In this document: piece by piece, positions 17,105 to 24,342 of the stretch
How the letters are laid out: every line of letters begins with the position of its first letter
Position numbering within the stretch: position 1 is the stretch's first letter
DNA from: Risungbinella massiliensis
GTDB lineage: Bacteria; Bacillota; Bacilli; Thermoactinomycetales; Thermoactinomycetaceae
Reading direction: 5' to 3'
DNA length: 64,000 bases
Assembly (NCBI RefSeq): GCF_000942395.1
Contig: NZ_LN812103.1
Location: forward strand, 219,000-282,999
Program-made: the position numbers and the translations under genes
The notes under the pieces: model-generated
What the model was told of the DNA's origin: nothing
The model's input: only the letters and a program-made list of their open reading frames with translations
Database searches by the model: none

Positions 17105-17794
17105 ATGTTGGACCGATTAAAAGCTAGTTTGCAATTAGATGGTATGGTAGTCGATACCGTACTCCAAGTAGGAGACGCGATACAAGGAGGTAGTTTGGCA
17201 GGGGAAGTACAACTAACCGGCGGAGCAGCTGATCAAACTATCAATCGTTTGGAGCTTACACTTGTTTCCATTAACTCTGACTCAGCATTTTACCAAGCAA
17301 CTTTATCACTTTCCGAGGATCCCATCGAAATCAAAGCAAGAGAGCATAAGAATCTACCTTTTACTATGGAGATTCCTAGTTGGTTTCCAAGTACTTATTA
17401 TGGTAGTTTCCGAGGATCGCTCTTTACACATGTGGACATCGAGTTCTCTTTTGATAGCTCCGACATCGATAAAGTAGTGGTAGAACCTCATCCAGCACTA
17501 GCGTATTTAGTAGATCAGATGGAAAAGGAGGTAAAACTCAAAAGAAGAGTAGTAGAGCATGAAGGGAGATATCAATCTTTTCAATATGACCAACCAGAAG
17601 AGTTGGAGATGAAGTTAGCATCGATTTCGATCCAGTATCATGGAGAGGGGAAATTGATATTGGAGTTTAAACGACCAAAAGTGGACGAATTTGCACTAGA
17701 AGAATCCAAGTTTGATTATGTGATCGGTACACAGGAATGGAAAGAGAAGACAGGAGCTATTGCACGATTTGTAAAAGAGAAAATAGATTCCTAA
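17105..17794 (+). CDS. spo0M: Sporulation-control protein Spo0M
   Basis: 229-aa protein of the SpoOM (PF07070) family with an arrestin-like N-terminal fold: QVGDAIQGGSLAGEV, the polar strand region EIKAREHKNLPFTMEIP and the domain-linking HVDIEFSFDSSDID. It affects entry into sporulation and cell shape in Bacillus. It is somewhat shorter than the ~258-aa B. subtilis protein. ATG 17105 retains AGGAGG 7 nt upstream. An IS3 element ends only 14 bp before the start, so the native promoter in 15640-15807 is now 1.3 kb away. Expression may be lost or driven from the IS end. Confidence 0.88.
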   Translation: MLDRLKASLQLDGMVVDTVLQVGDAIQGGSLAGEVQLTGGAADQTINRLELTLVSINSDSAFYQATLSLSEDPIEIKAREHKNLPFTMEIPSWFPSTYYGSFRGSLFTHVDIEFSFDSSDIDKVVVEPHPALAYLVDQMEKEVKLKRRVVEHEGRYQSFQYDQPEELEMKLASISIQYHGEGKLILEFKRPKVDEFALEESKFDYVIGTQEWKEKTGAIARFVKEKIDS

Positions 17795-17828
17795 GAGTTT
17801 AGTTCAGGAGAGAAATGAATAAATAATT

Positions 17829-17992
17829 GGGCTCATCAAAAGTTTCTATATGCTCCTCCAGATGACCTAAAAGAGAGAGTAAGGAGTAGTGGAAGATGCG
17901 CTAGACTTAGATGAGCAAATATTTTCGTATCAAATCACCAGAGAAGAGGTACGTAAAAGAGTAATCGTCTTTCAGAATATATCCGTATGAAA
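17829..17992 (+). pseudogene. Possible gene remnant downstream of spo0M
   Basis: Two protein-like stretches lie in different frames with no start codon: NNWAHQKFLYAPPDDLKERV, then after a shift EDALDLDEQIFSY and ITREEVRKRVIVFQ, ending at TGA near 17992. This could be a decayed small gene. I recognise no family and the 268-bp gap could equally be non-coding. Confidence 0.25.
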
Positions 17993-18062
17993 CAGAGTCG
18001 TTGAATAGCTTATAGACTTATTTTTTAAATCTTATGAAAGGATCACAAAGGTGATTAATTGA

Positions 18063-18485
18063 ATGACAAAAGTACAGAAAATGGTAATTTTAGTTTTTTT
18101 TAGCGTCTTCTTTTTACTCGCTTGTTTTGGAGTTTATGAAGAAATGGGATCTGCTGGGTGGAATGGCTTTTCCTATGCTCTTTTTGTTGTGCCCTCTATC
18201 ACAGTTTTGGTGGGCTTATCGATATTGTACATCGGACAATATCAAAGTCTTGGTAAGTATCTTCGTGCGGTTTGGGTTCCTGTTATTTTAGCAGAACTAA
18301 TCCTTCTTATTTCAGGAGGAATCCATTATAAAAACTTACTAAGCAGAGAGGCTATCAAATGGTTGCAATTTGTTTTTCAACCAGATTTTTTCACTCAACT
18401 AGGGTTTATTTTGATTTTGCTAATGTGTCTATATGGATTGGTTTACCTTATTGGGAGAGTTTCGTTAAAAAAGGAAGGCAATTGA
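18063..18485 (+). CDS. Hypothetical membrane protein with four helices
   Basis: 140-aa protein with four hydrophobic segments: about residues 7-25 (ILVFFSVFFLLACFGVY), 38-57 (ALFVVPSITVLVGLSILYI), 71-87 (VPVILAELILLISGG) and 112-131 (LGFILILLMCLYGLVYLIG). It has a positively charged C-terminus (KKEGN). ATG 18063 follows AAAGGTGATTAATTGA. There is no recognisable family. The following small gene is 45 bp downstream on the same strand and may be cotranscribed. Confidence 0.6.
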   Translation: MTKVQKMVILVFFSVFFLLACFGVYEEMGSAGWNGFSYALFVVPSITVLVGLSILYIGQYQSLGKYLRAVWVPVILAELILLISGGIHYKNLLSREAIKWLQFVFQPDFFTQLGFILILLMCLYGLVYLIGRVSLKKEGN

Positions 18486-18530
18486 AGAGATTATTTTGTG
18501 GATTCCTACTAATAGGAAAGAGGATCGAAG

Positions 18531-18872
18531 ATGGAGTGTATGAAGAATCATCCACCACCAAGCAACAACTCCAATATGCTGGATATTTGGAGTTTACTTA
18601 GTATTGATTCTACAATAAAAGAATATTTTTCTGGGAATAAGCTGTCTCTATATAATATTTATCATTTTTTAGAGGAGTGCAAAAGCTTAAATGAGGACTG
18701 GGATGAAGCATGTACCATGAATCATATTAGTTGTTTCAAATTAAAACCAGGTAATGTGGTTGAATTTACTTTTATCTCAAGCAGAATTTGTTATGAAATT
18801 CAGTATGATGAATACCAACAGTTAATCCATCACTTAGAAAAGGTGATGGAGTTGTATAATGCGAGAAATTAA
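18531..18872 (+). CDS. Hypothetical 113-aa cytoplasmic protein
   Basis: Acidic soluble protein of unknown family. The N-terminus is polar (NHPPPSNNSN), followed by an alpha/beta-looking body with NIYHFLEECKSLNEDWDEA, SCFKLKPGNVVEFTF and a C-terminal helix LIHHLEKVMELYNARN. An AAGAGG site lies 7 nt before ATG 18531. No motif identifies its function. A long perfect hairpin follows 35 bp downstream. Confidence 0.55.
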   Translation: MECMKNHPPPSNNSNMLDIWSLLSIDSTIKEYFSGNKLSLYNIYHFLEECKSLNEDWDEACTMNHISCFKLKPGNVVEFTFISSRICYEIQYDEYQQLIHHLEKVMELYNARN

Positions 18873-18906
18873 ACTATTCGTAAGGACTTTTCACACTCAA
18901 AAATGA

Positions 18907-18940
18907 ATACACGTCCGTTAGAGAACTAACGGACGTGTAT
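18907..18940. terminator. Convergent-gene terminator hairpin
   Basis: ATACACGTCCGTTAG pairs perfectly with CTAACGGACGTGTAT across a 4-nt loop. A T-rich tract follows on the minus strand (TCATTTTTG), so it mainly serves the minus-strand gene at 18965 and may also stop plus-strand transcription. Confidence 0.7.
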
Positions 18941-18964
18941 GGTAGATCTAACCGTGGGGTGTTG

Positions 18965-19177
18965 TTACTTCTTCTGCAACTTCTTCTGTCGCATCTGCTG
19001 CTGCTTCTCCTGCTCGATCTTCTCGTTGTAGTGCCTCACGATGATGACGGAAGCAATCGCCACCGTCACGTTGGTGACACTTCCAAACAGCTCTCCCTGA
19101 AGTGAGTTCACAATCGCAGAGAGGGCGTGCAGGATTCCGATGAGACCCCAGAGGACGACTCGGGTGTGGTTCGACAT
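18965..19177 (-). CDS. Small membrane protein with unusual base composition
   Basis: 70-aa protein with two helices, VVLWGLIGILHALSAIVNSL and GSVTNVTVAIASVIIVRHY, then a Lys/Gln-rich tail (EKIEQEKQQQMRQKK). ATG 19177 has AGGAG 7 nt upstream. The gene is visibly GC-richer than its neighbours and uses codons such as CTC, GTC and AAG that the rest of the window avoids, suggesting transfer. Function unknown. Confidence 0.6.
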   Translation of the reverse strand: MSNHTRVVLWGLIGILHALSAIVNSLQGELFGSVTNVTVAIASVIIVRHYNEKIEQEKQQQMRQKKLQKK

Positions 19178-19335
19178 ATGGTATCTCCTAAGTTGGAACG
19201 GATGTTTTTGTTGATTTGGGTTAGATCTACTAGTTCCTTTAACATGACGTTGAAGGAATATATTTATTTTATAGAATATTAGTTACTTAATCAAATGGTT
19301 TGTTTTCTATTTTTTGAAATCTCTTTGTTCAATAA

Positions 19336-19391
19336 ATGTCTTCCGATCTTTTTTGTATTTCTCCAATTTCTAGGCATGTCTTGCGATCTTT
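19336..19391 (+). repeat. 16-bp direct repeats upstream of the VWA gene
   Basis: ATGTCTTCCGATCTTT (19336-19351) and ATGTCTTGCGATCTTT (19376-19391) differ at one base and are spaced exactly 40 bp apart, about four helical turns. They are candidate regulator-binding sites for the VWA-PP2C-kinase operon. Confidence 0.6.
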
Positions 19392-19406
19392 GTCCATATA
19401 TTGGAC
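19392..19406. promoter_or_regulatory. 15-bp palindrome in front of the VWA-PP2C-kinase operon
   Basis: GTCCATATATTGGAC is a perfect palindrome around a central A/T pair run, directly adjoining the second 16-bp repeat and 29 bp before the GTG start. It is an operator candidate. Confidence 0.45.
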
Positions 19407-19434
19407 TAAGATCGTAGAAAGGGGAGTGGAGAAT

Positions 19435-20184
19435 GTGGAAGACAAAAAAAAATATGAAGATAACCTACAAGAAGACCTAATGCCTGAAGAGATGGAGATG
19501 GAAGACAAAATGGCGGATGACTTTGATGATCAGATGCCATTTGAGGGAGTCGAGTTCGCAGAGAACCCAGAGCCTCGTTGTCCTTGTATACTACTACTCG
19601 ATACTTCCGGTTCGATGAGAGGTGAGCCGATCGAAGAGCTGAATCAAGGGCTTGCTAGTTTCAAAGATGAGCTGATGTCAGATGACATGGCGATGAAGCG
19701 TGTAGAGCTAGCGGTGGTTAGTTTTGGTCCTGTTACAGTGGAATCGGAGTTTCAGACAGCAGATCAGTTCCAAGCCCCATATCTAACAGCAGAAAATGAT
19801 ACCCCAATTGGAGCAGCAGTCGATCAAGCTTTAAAGATGTTAGAAGAGCGCAAAGAACAGTATCGAGAAAACGGAATTGATTACTACCGTCCTTGGGTCT
19901 TCCTGATTACAGATGGTGCTCCAACAGATGACTGGCGGCGTGCGGCAGAGAAGATCCAAGCTGCGGAAGATGCCAAATCGCTTATGTTTTTCGCTGTAGG
20001 GGTCGATCGTGCCAATATGAAAATTTTAGAGGAGATCTCTGTTCGGGAGCCATTGAAGTTAAAAGGTTTGAAGTTCCGAGAGCTGTTTAGTTGGTTGTCT
20101 CATTCTCTAAGTACTGTTTCTCATTCCCAAATGGGTGAAACAGTAACGCTGACAAGCCCCGCTGGTTGGGGCAAAGTGGAATGA
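19435..20184 (+). CDS. von Willebrand factor A domain protein (TerY-like)
   Basis: 249-aa protein. A very acidic N-terminus (about 1-45, many Glu/Asp) precedes a VWA domain with a complete MIDAS: ILLLDTSGSM (Asp56), a Thr in NDTPIGAAVDQAL and FLITDGAPTDDW. This is the first gene of a triad with a PP2C phosphatase and a kinase, the TerY-P arrangement predicted to sense stress through phosphorylation of the VWA protein. GTG 19435 has AAGGGGAG 9 nt upstream. Its stop overlaps the next start (ATGA). A longer reading from 19336 would cover the direct repeats and has no ribosome site. Confidence 0.88.
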   Translation: MEDKKKYEDNLQEDLMPEEMEMEDKMADDFDDQMPFEGVEFAENPEPRCPCILLLDTSGSMRGEPIEELNQGLASFKDELMSDDMAMKRVELAVVSFGPVTVESEFQTADQFQAPYLTAENDTPIGAAVDQALKMLEERKEQYRENGIDYYRPWVFLITDGAPTDDWRRAAEKIQAAEDAKSLMFFAVGVDRANMKILEEISVREPLKLKGLKFRELFSWLSHSLSTVSHSQMGETVTLTSPAGWGKVE

Positions 20185-20990
20185 GCCGAACTTGGCGATA
20201 CCTTTCTTCCACGGTTATCGGAGTTTCTCATGAGAAAGATGGGACCTCTTGCCAGGATGCCCATCAATGTCTCCTCCTCCCTTCTCGGGAAGGGGAGACT
20301 CTCTTTGTTTCGATCATAGCGGATGGGGCTGGGAGTGCCACCTATGGAAAAGAGGGCGCAACTCATATATGTAGATATTTTTTAGAGCGGATTCAATCTT
20401 TTCTGGAGCAAGATTCCTTGCAACATATAACCGAACGCCATATTACGGACTGGTTAGAACAATACCAATATGAAGTATCCCTTTGGTCCGCCTGTTGTCG
20501 GATGGAAAGTACCAACTTTGCTAGTACCTTACTCGGAGCCATCATCGGGGAGAATCGGGCTATATTCTGGCAGATTGGAGATGGAGCAATCGTGGTAAAG
20601 CAAAAAGAAAAACCAAATGCATATGAGTTGATCTTTTGGCCACAGCAAGGAGAGTATGCCAACCAGACTTATTTTGCCACACAGCCTGAGGCTTGTGCTC
20701 TTCTACAGTTTACTTCCCTTTCTACCGAATTGACCGATGTAGCACTCTTTACAGATGGTATTCAACGGTTAGCTCTTTCTTATGAGGATCAGTGTGCCTA
20801 TGCACCTTTTTTTCGCCCGTTATTTGAGTTTTTGCACCATCCAGATTGGAATTGGATTGCAGGACAAAAGAAATTGGATCTCTTTCTTCAATCCAAGCAG
20901 ATCAACAAGCGAACAGATGACGACAAGACACTCGTTATTGCATCACGCTACCTGAGTAGGGGAACCGATGATGAACAAGCTACTTACTAA
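20181..20990 (+). CDS. PP2C-type serine/threonine phosphatase of the TerY-P triad
   Basis: 269-aa PP2C-like phosphatase. It has the metal-binding motifs SHEKDGTSCQDAH, IIADGAGSATYGKEGA and, near the C-terminus, ALFTDGIQRLAL and TDDDKTLVI. It is the stand-alone short PP2C_2 type seen beside VWA and kinase genes. ATG 20181 overlaps the VWA stop as ATGA. Its own 3' end overlaps the kinase start by 23 bp, so all three proteins should be made in linked amounts. It probably reverses the action of the adjacent kinase. Confidence 0.85.
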   Translation: MSRTWRYLSSTVIGVSHEKDGTSCQDAHQCLLLPSREGETLFVSIIADGAGSATYGKEGATHICRYFLERIQSFLEQDSLQHITERHITDWLEQYQYEVSLWSACCRMESTNFASTLLGAIIGENRAIFWQIGDGAIVVKQKEKPNAYELIFWPQQGEYANQTYFATQPEACALLQFTSLSTELTDVALFTDGIQRLALSYEDQCAYAPFFRPLFEFLHHPDWNWIAGQKKLDLFLQSKQINKRTDDDKTLVIASRYLSRGTDDEQATY

Positions 20991-22890
20991 ACATAAGTAC
21001 ACAGATCAGCAGGGGCGAGAGATCTGGTCGGGAAATAAGATAGGCGAAGGTGGCGAGGGAGCTGTCTATGAGATTCGGAACCGACCAAATGAGGTACTGA
21101 AGCTCTACCATCAAGCATCGAGAGAGCAAGAAGCAAAACTCTGGGCTATGAAGAGGCTTCGAACAGAGCGTTTAGCACAATATACAGCTTGGATTATCGA
21201 TTTAGTCTATCAAGATGAGAGAATGGTTGGGTATACACAGCCTTATTTAATAGGATATCGTCCTATCCATTTGCTCTACACACCCAAAAGTAGAACGGAA
21301 ACATTTCCCAAGGCGGGAGTTCGATTTTTGCTCCATACTGCTACCAACATTGCACGTGCTTTCTCTGCTGTACATGCAGCGGGACAAGTGGTGGGAGATA
21401 TCAATCATGCCAATTTATTTGTTTCAGATCTAGGTCTTGTTCGTTTCATTGATTGTGATAGTTTTCAAATACGACAAGGAGAGAAAAGCTTCGCTTGCGG
21501 TGTTGGGGTACCTACTTTTCAAGCGCCCGAATGGCAAGCGCAACAAGTGACAGAGCGTACCGACCAGCAAGATGCCTTTGGTCTGGCGGTACTCTTGTTT
21601 CACTTGCTTTATCTGGGAAGACATCCGTTTGCGGGAATAGGAGACAAAAAGGAGAGAAGTATCGAAATAGCGATTAAGGAGCGTGATTTCCTCTATAGTA
21701 AACAAAACTCGTGCCAAAAAAGAAAGCTTCCACCTGGAATGATCCCGTTTTCGCTTTATCCAAAAGAGATTCAAACCTTATTTGAAAAAGCTTTTTTAAG
21801 CTCCAATCCAGCTGATCGTCCTACGGCAAAACAGTGGGTCCATGTTTTGAATAGTGCAATGGAGAAGATGAAGAGTTGCGAGGATCATCCAAAGCATTTG
21901 TACGCCAGCTATTATCAAGACTGTCCTTGGTGTCGGGTCGAAGCACGTTGTGGAATTTTGTTTTTTTCTCATGGGACAGGCTCTCGTCAAAAGGTTCGTC
22001 TTCAGTCACCAGAGGAAATTTGGGCTCCTGTAACGAAAGATGCTTCTCCTTTTCCTAAGCTACCTAGCCCCAAGGAGATCCAGGTTCGACCTTCGCCTTC
22101 GGTAAGACATTATGTGCAAAAAAGACGAGGTTGGCGAAATGTTCGGATAGGAGTAGCCATTCTCTTGACAATAGTTGCCTTACAAACATCGCTCTTTTTT
22201 GGTATACCAGTAGCTCTGTTTCTAGCACTGCTAGACTGGAAACCGCGTAAGAGACTCAAACATCTTCATCGAATTTATCAACTAGCAGAGCAAGATTGGG
22301 TGAATGCAGTAAAAGAGTTCCAACTAGATCCAGAAAGAACAGGACAACATCATAGACAGCAACAATGGAAGCGACTCCAACAAGAGTATCAATCGATTGA
22401 GCGTTTGAAGAAGCAAAAATGGAGTTCTGTCCGCAGGGGTAAGATTCGTACATTACGAGAAATACACCTACGTCAATTTTCTGTTCGTAATTCTAAGCTT
22501 TCTACATTAACGGAAGGAAAACTAGCTCTTTTAGAGCAAAGAGGGATTTGGACAGCAGCAGACATACGACCTGCCGCTTTAGAGAATATTTCGGAGCTTG
22601 GTGTTGCAACCAAGGAGCAGCTTCTTCAATGGAGAAAGAAACTAGCAGTGCAGTTCACCCCCCCTGAAACAATTGGAATTCCAGAAGAGGTAAAGCAACA
22701 GATTATGAGGGAAGTGGAATGGAAGCATCGTCTTTGGCAACGAAAAGCGATCTTGGCTCGAAATCAATATTTACAATGGCAAAAATCTGTGAGGCATGTC
22801 TCCGATCAACGATTACCCAGTTTAGAAGAGAAGGCAAGACGACTAGCTCAGGCACAGAAGGATTATTTATTTCTTTTGACCAAGAGATAA
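20968..22890 (+). CDS. Serine/threonine kinase with C-terminal membrane, coiled-coil and helix-hairpin-helix region
   Basis: 640-aa protein. The N-terminal kinase domain (about 20-300) has IGEGGEGAVYE (Gly-rich loop), VLKLY (Lys45), a variant catalytic loop GDINHANLFV (Asp144, Asn149), IDCDSF in place of DFG and FQAPEW as the APE motif. A Cys-rich knuckle (DCPWCRVEARC, about 310-325) is followed by a hydrophobic hairpin (about 388-425), a basic coiled coil and a helix-hairpin-helix segment around 550-590 (LEQRGIWTAADI). This matches the kinase of TerY-P triads. Start is ATG 20968 or 20971. Confidence 0.85.
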   Translation: MMNKLLTKHKYTDQQGREIWSGNKIGEGGEGAVYEIRNRPNEVLKLYHQASREQEAKLWAMKRLRTERLAQYTAWIIDLVYQDERMVGYTQPYLIGYRPIHLLYTPKSRTETFPKAGVRFLLHTATNIARAFSAVHAAGQVVGDINHANLFVSDLGLVRFIDCDSFQIRQGEKSFACGVGVPTFQAPEWQAQQVTERTDQQDAFGLAVLLFHLLYLGRHPFAGIGDKKERSIEIAIKERDFLYSKQNSCQKRKLPPGMIPFSLYPKEIQTLFEKAFLSSNPADRPTAKQWVHVLNSAMEKMKSCEDHPKHLYASYYQDCPWCRVEARCGILFFSHGTGSRQKVRLQSPEEIWAPVTKDASPFPKLPSPKEIQVRPSPSVRHYVQKRRGWRNVRIGVAILLTIVALQTSLFFGIPVALFLALLDWKPRKRLKHLHRIYQLAEQDWVNAVKEFQLDPERTGQHHRQQQWKRLQQEYQSIERLKKQKWSSVRRGKIRTLREIHLRQFSVRNSKLSTLTEGKLALLEQRGIWTAADIRPAALENISELGVATKEQLLQWRKKLAVQFTPPETIGIPEEVKQQIMREVEWKHRLWQRKAILARNQYLQWQKSVRHVSDQRLPSLEEKARRLAQAQKDYLFLLTKR

Positions 22891-23009
22891 ATTATCATAT
22901 ATTCCCAATTCAATAGAAAATGATGTAAAAATTATCATGAGTAGTAGACGACTATTCGTACATCCGTTATCATCAAGAGGACTAAATAGGGGAAAAAGGT
23001 AGGTAGACG

Positions 23010-23621
23010 ATGCAGGAATTTATCGCTTCCATTTTGGAATTTCTCTCAGAATTAGGTTATCTAGGTATTGCCATCGGATTAATGCTTGAAGTCATTCCGA
23101 GTGAAATAGTACTCGCATATGGTGGCTATATGATCAGTATTGGAGAGATCGGTTATGTAGGAGCAGTTATCGCTGGTACGATTGGTGGAGTACTGGCTCA
23201 ACTTTTCCTCTACTGGCTTGGATACTATGGTGGTCGTCCAATGGTGGAGAAATACGGAAAATACATCCTGATCAAAAAAAGCCACTTGGACGTTGCAGAA
23301 AAGTGGTTCGAACGTTATGGTACGGGTGTCATTTTTGGAGCACGGTTTATCCCAGTAGTTCGCCATGCAATTTCCATTCCAGCTGGATTGGCGAAAATGT
23401 CAGCAACACGCTTCACGATCTTGACTACGTTAGCGATCATTCCTTGGTCGATCGGATTCCTTATGCTTGGTGAACAGCTAGGCAGCAATTGGGCTTCCGT
23501 GAAAGAAGTTTCGGGAGAGTATGTTAGTGAGATCGCGATTGGTGTTGTAGTAATCTTTATTTTGTACTTTGGATTTCAGATTTGGTCTAAAAAGAAAAAA
23601 GAAAAACAAGCCAATGTTTGA
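23010..23621 (+). CDS. DedA family membrane protein (copy 2)
   Basis: 203-aa DedA/SNARE-associated membrane protein. It shows the re-entrant segment GLMLEVIPSEIVLAYGGYM with its acidic residue, the cytoplasmic amphipathic region YGKYILIKKSHLDVAEKWF, the conserved ARFIPVVRHAISIPAGLAKM motif and a terminal helix with a KKKKEKQ tail. Only about 30% of positions look shared with the copy at 9918, so this is not a recent duplicate. It is 43 bp upstream of tatA and may be cotranscribed. Confidence 0.9.
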   Translation: MQEFIASILEFLSELGYLGIAIGLMLEVIPSEIVLAYGGYMISIGEIGYVGAVIAGTIGGVLAQLFLYWLGYYGGRPMVEKYGKYILIKKSHLDVAEKWFERYGTGVIFGARFIPVVRHAISIPAGLAKMSATRFTILTTLAIIPWSIGFLMLGEQLGSNWASVKEVSGEYVSEIAIGVVVIFILYFGFQIWSKKKKEKQANV

Positions 23622-23664
23622 TGCTTTAAGGTAAGATAGAGGGGAAAAGGAGGCGGAGCAGCGT

Positions 23665-23844
23665 ATGATTACTGGATGGGAATGGCTACTCATCGTATTC
23701 GTTGCATTGCTACTCTTCGGACCCAAAAAGCTTCCAGAACTAGGTCGTGCTATTGGAAAAGGGCTACGCGAGTTCAAACAAGCTACCTCAGGGATGTTAG
23801 ATGAAGAGGACAAAGCAAAAAAAGCAGCATCTGAAAGTAAATAA
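23665..23844 (+). CDS. tatA: Sec-independent protein translocase TatA
   Basis: 59-aa TatA/E component of the twin-arginine translocation system. It has a short N-terminal transmembrane helix (WEWLLIVFVALLLF), the invariant FGPKKLPELGRAIGKGLREF hinge and amphipathic helix, and an acidic/basic tail. ATG 23665 follows AAAGGAGGCGG. No tatC is present in the window, so its partner must be elsewhere. A terminator follows. Confidence 0.92.
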   Translation: MITGWEWLLIVFVALLLFGPKKLPELGRAIGKGLREFKQATSGMLDEEDKAKKAASESK

Positions 23845-23859
23845 ATAATGCAGATCAAA

Positions 23860-23903
23860 AAAGAGCGTCCCCCTTCTATAAATAGGAGAAAGAGGCGCTC
23901 TTT
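23860..23903. terminator. Terminator between tatA and the small convergent membrane gene
   Basis: AAAGAGCG pairs with CGCTCTTT, with additional CCCCTTCT/AGGAGAAAG-type inner pairing. A-rich and T-rich flanks on both sides allow function in both directions. Confidence 0.75.
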
Positions 23904-23924
23904 GTCTTGAAAGGCTTGGAAAAA

Positions 23925-24173
23925 TTAACGGATACCCGAAGCTAGCTTTCGATTGTATCTTTTTACCGAAATAAGTCCCCATATCATACAAATAGGATGA
24001 GTTAAGAAAAGAGAAAATCCAAGTGTGAAGAATGCTAAAATACCTTCCACTATGAACATGATAATAAATGCCGTAACAGAAGTGTACAACAAACCAAAAC
24101 AACCTAAGAAAAAGGTCAAAATAAGAGAGACACCAGTACTTTTCATGGGAGCAATAACAATAGTCTTAGACAT
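23925..24173 (-). CDS. Small membrane protein, TM2-domain-like
   Basis: 82-aa protein with two or three hydrophobic segments: STGVSLILTFFLGCFGLLY, TAFIIMFIVEGILAFFTLGFS and PICMIWGLISV, ending KRYNRKLASGIR. The pattern 'long helix with FFLGxFGxLY, then a helix, then a short third one' resembles small TM2-like proteins, but the usual polar motif is incomplete. The ATG at 24173 follows AAGGAG. Function unknown. Confidence 0.6.
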   Translation of the reverse strand: MSKTIVIAPMKSTGVSLILTFFLGCFGLLYTSVTAFIIMFIVEGILAFFTLGFSLFLTHPICMIWGLISVKRYNRKLASGIR

Positions 24174-24302
24174 AGGAAAACTCCTTAATTTTCATTCGGA
24201 ATGTTTTACAAATACAAATCCATTTACATATAATATCAAATTTTTATAAAAATTAATAATGATTATATTGAAGATTGTGTTCAGTTATATAGTTTATATG
24301 TT

Positions 24303-24335
24303 AAAAGCTCCCTACAAAATATGTAGGGAGCTTTT
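24303..24335. terminator. Terminator of the MFS gene
   Basis: AAAAGCTCCCTACA pairs with TGTAGGGAGCTTTT across a 5-nt loop. It is 8 bp past the MFS stop codon on the minus strand. Confidence 0.88.
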
Positions 24336-24342
24336 GGGTCAT

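Noticed and set aside
19336-19434. N-terminal extension of the VWA protein from ATG 19336
   Set aside because: This would translate the direct repeats and palindrome. No Shine-Dalgarno precedes it, whereas GTG 19435 has AAGGGGAG.
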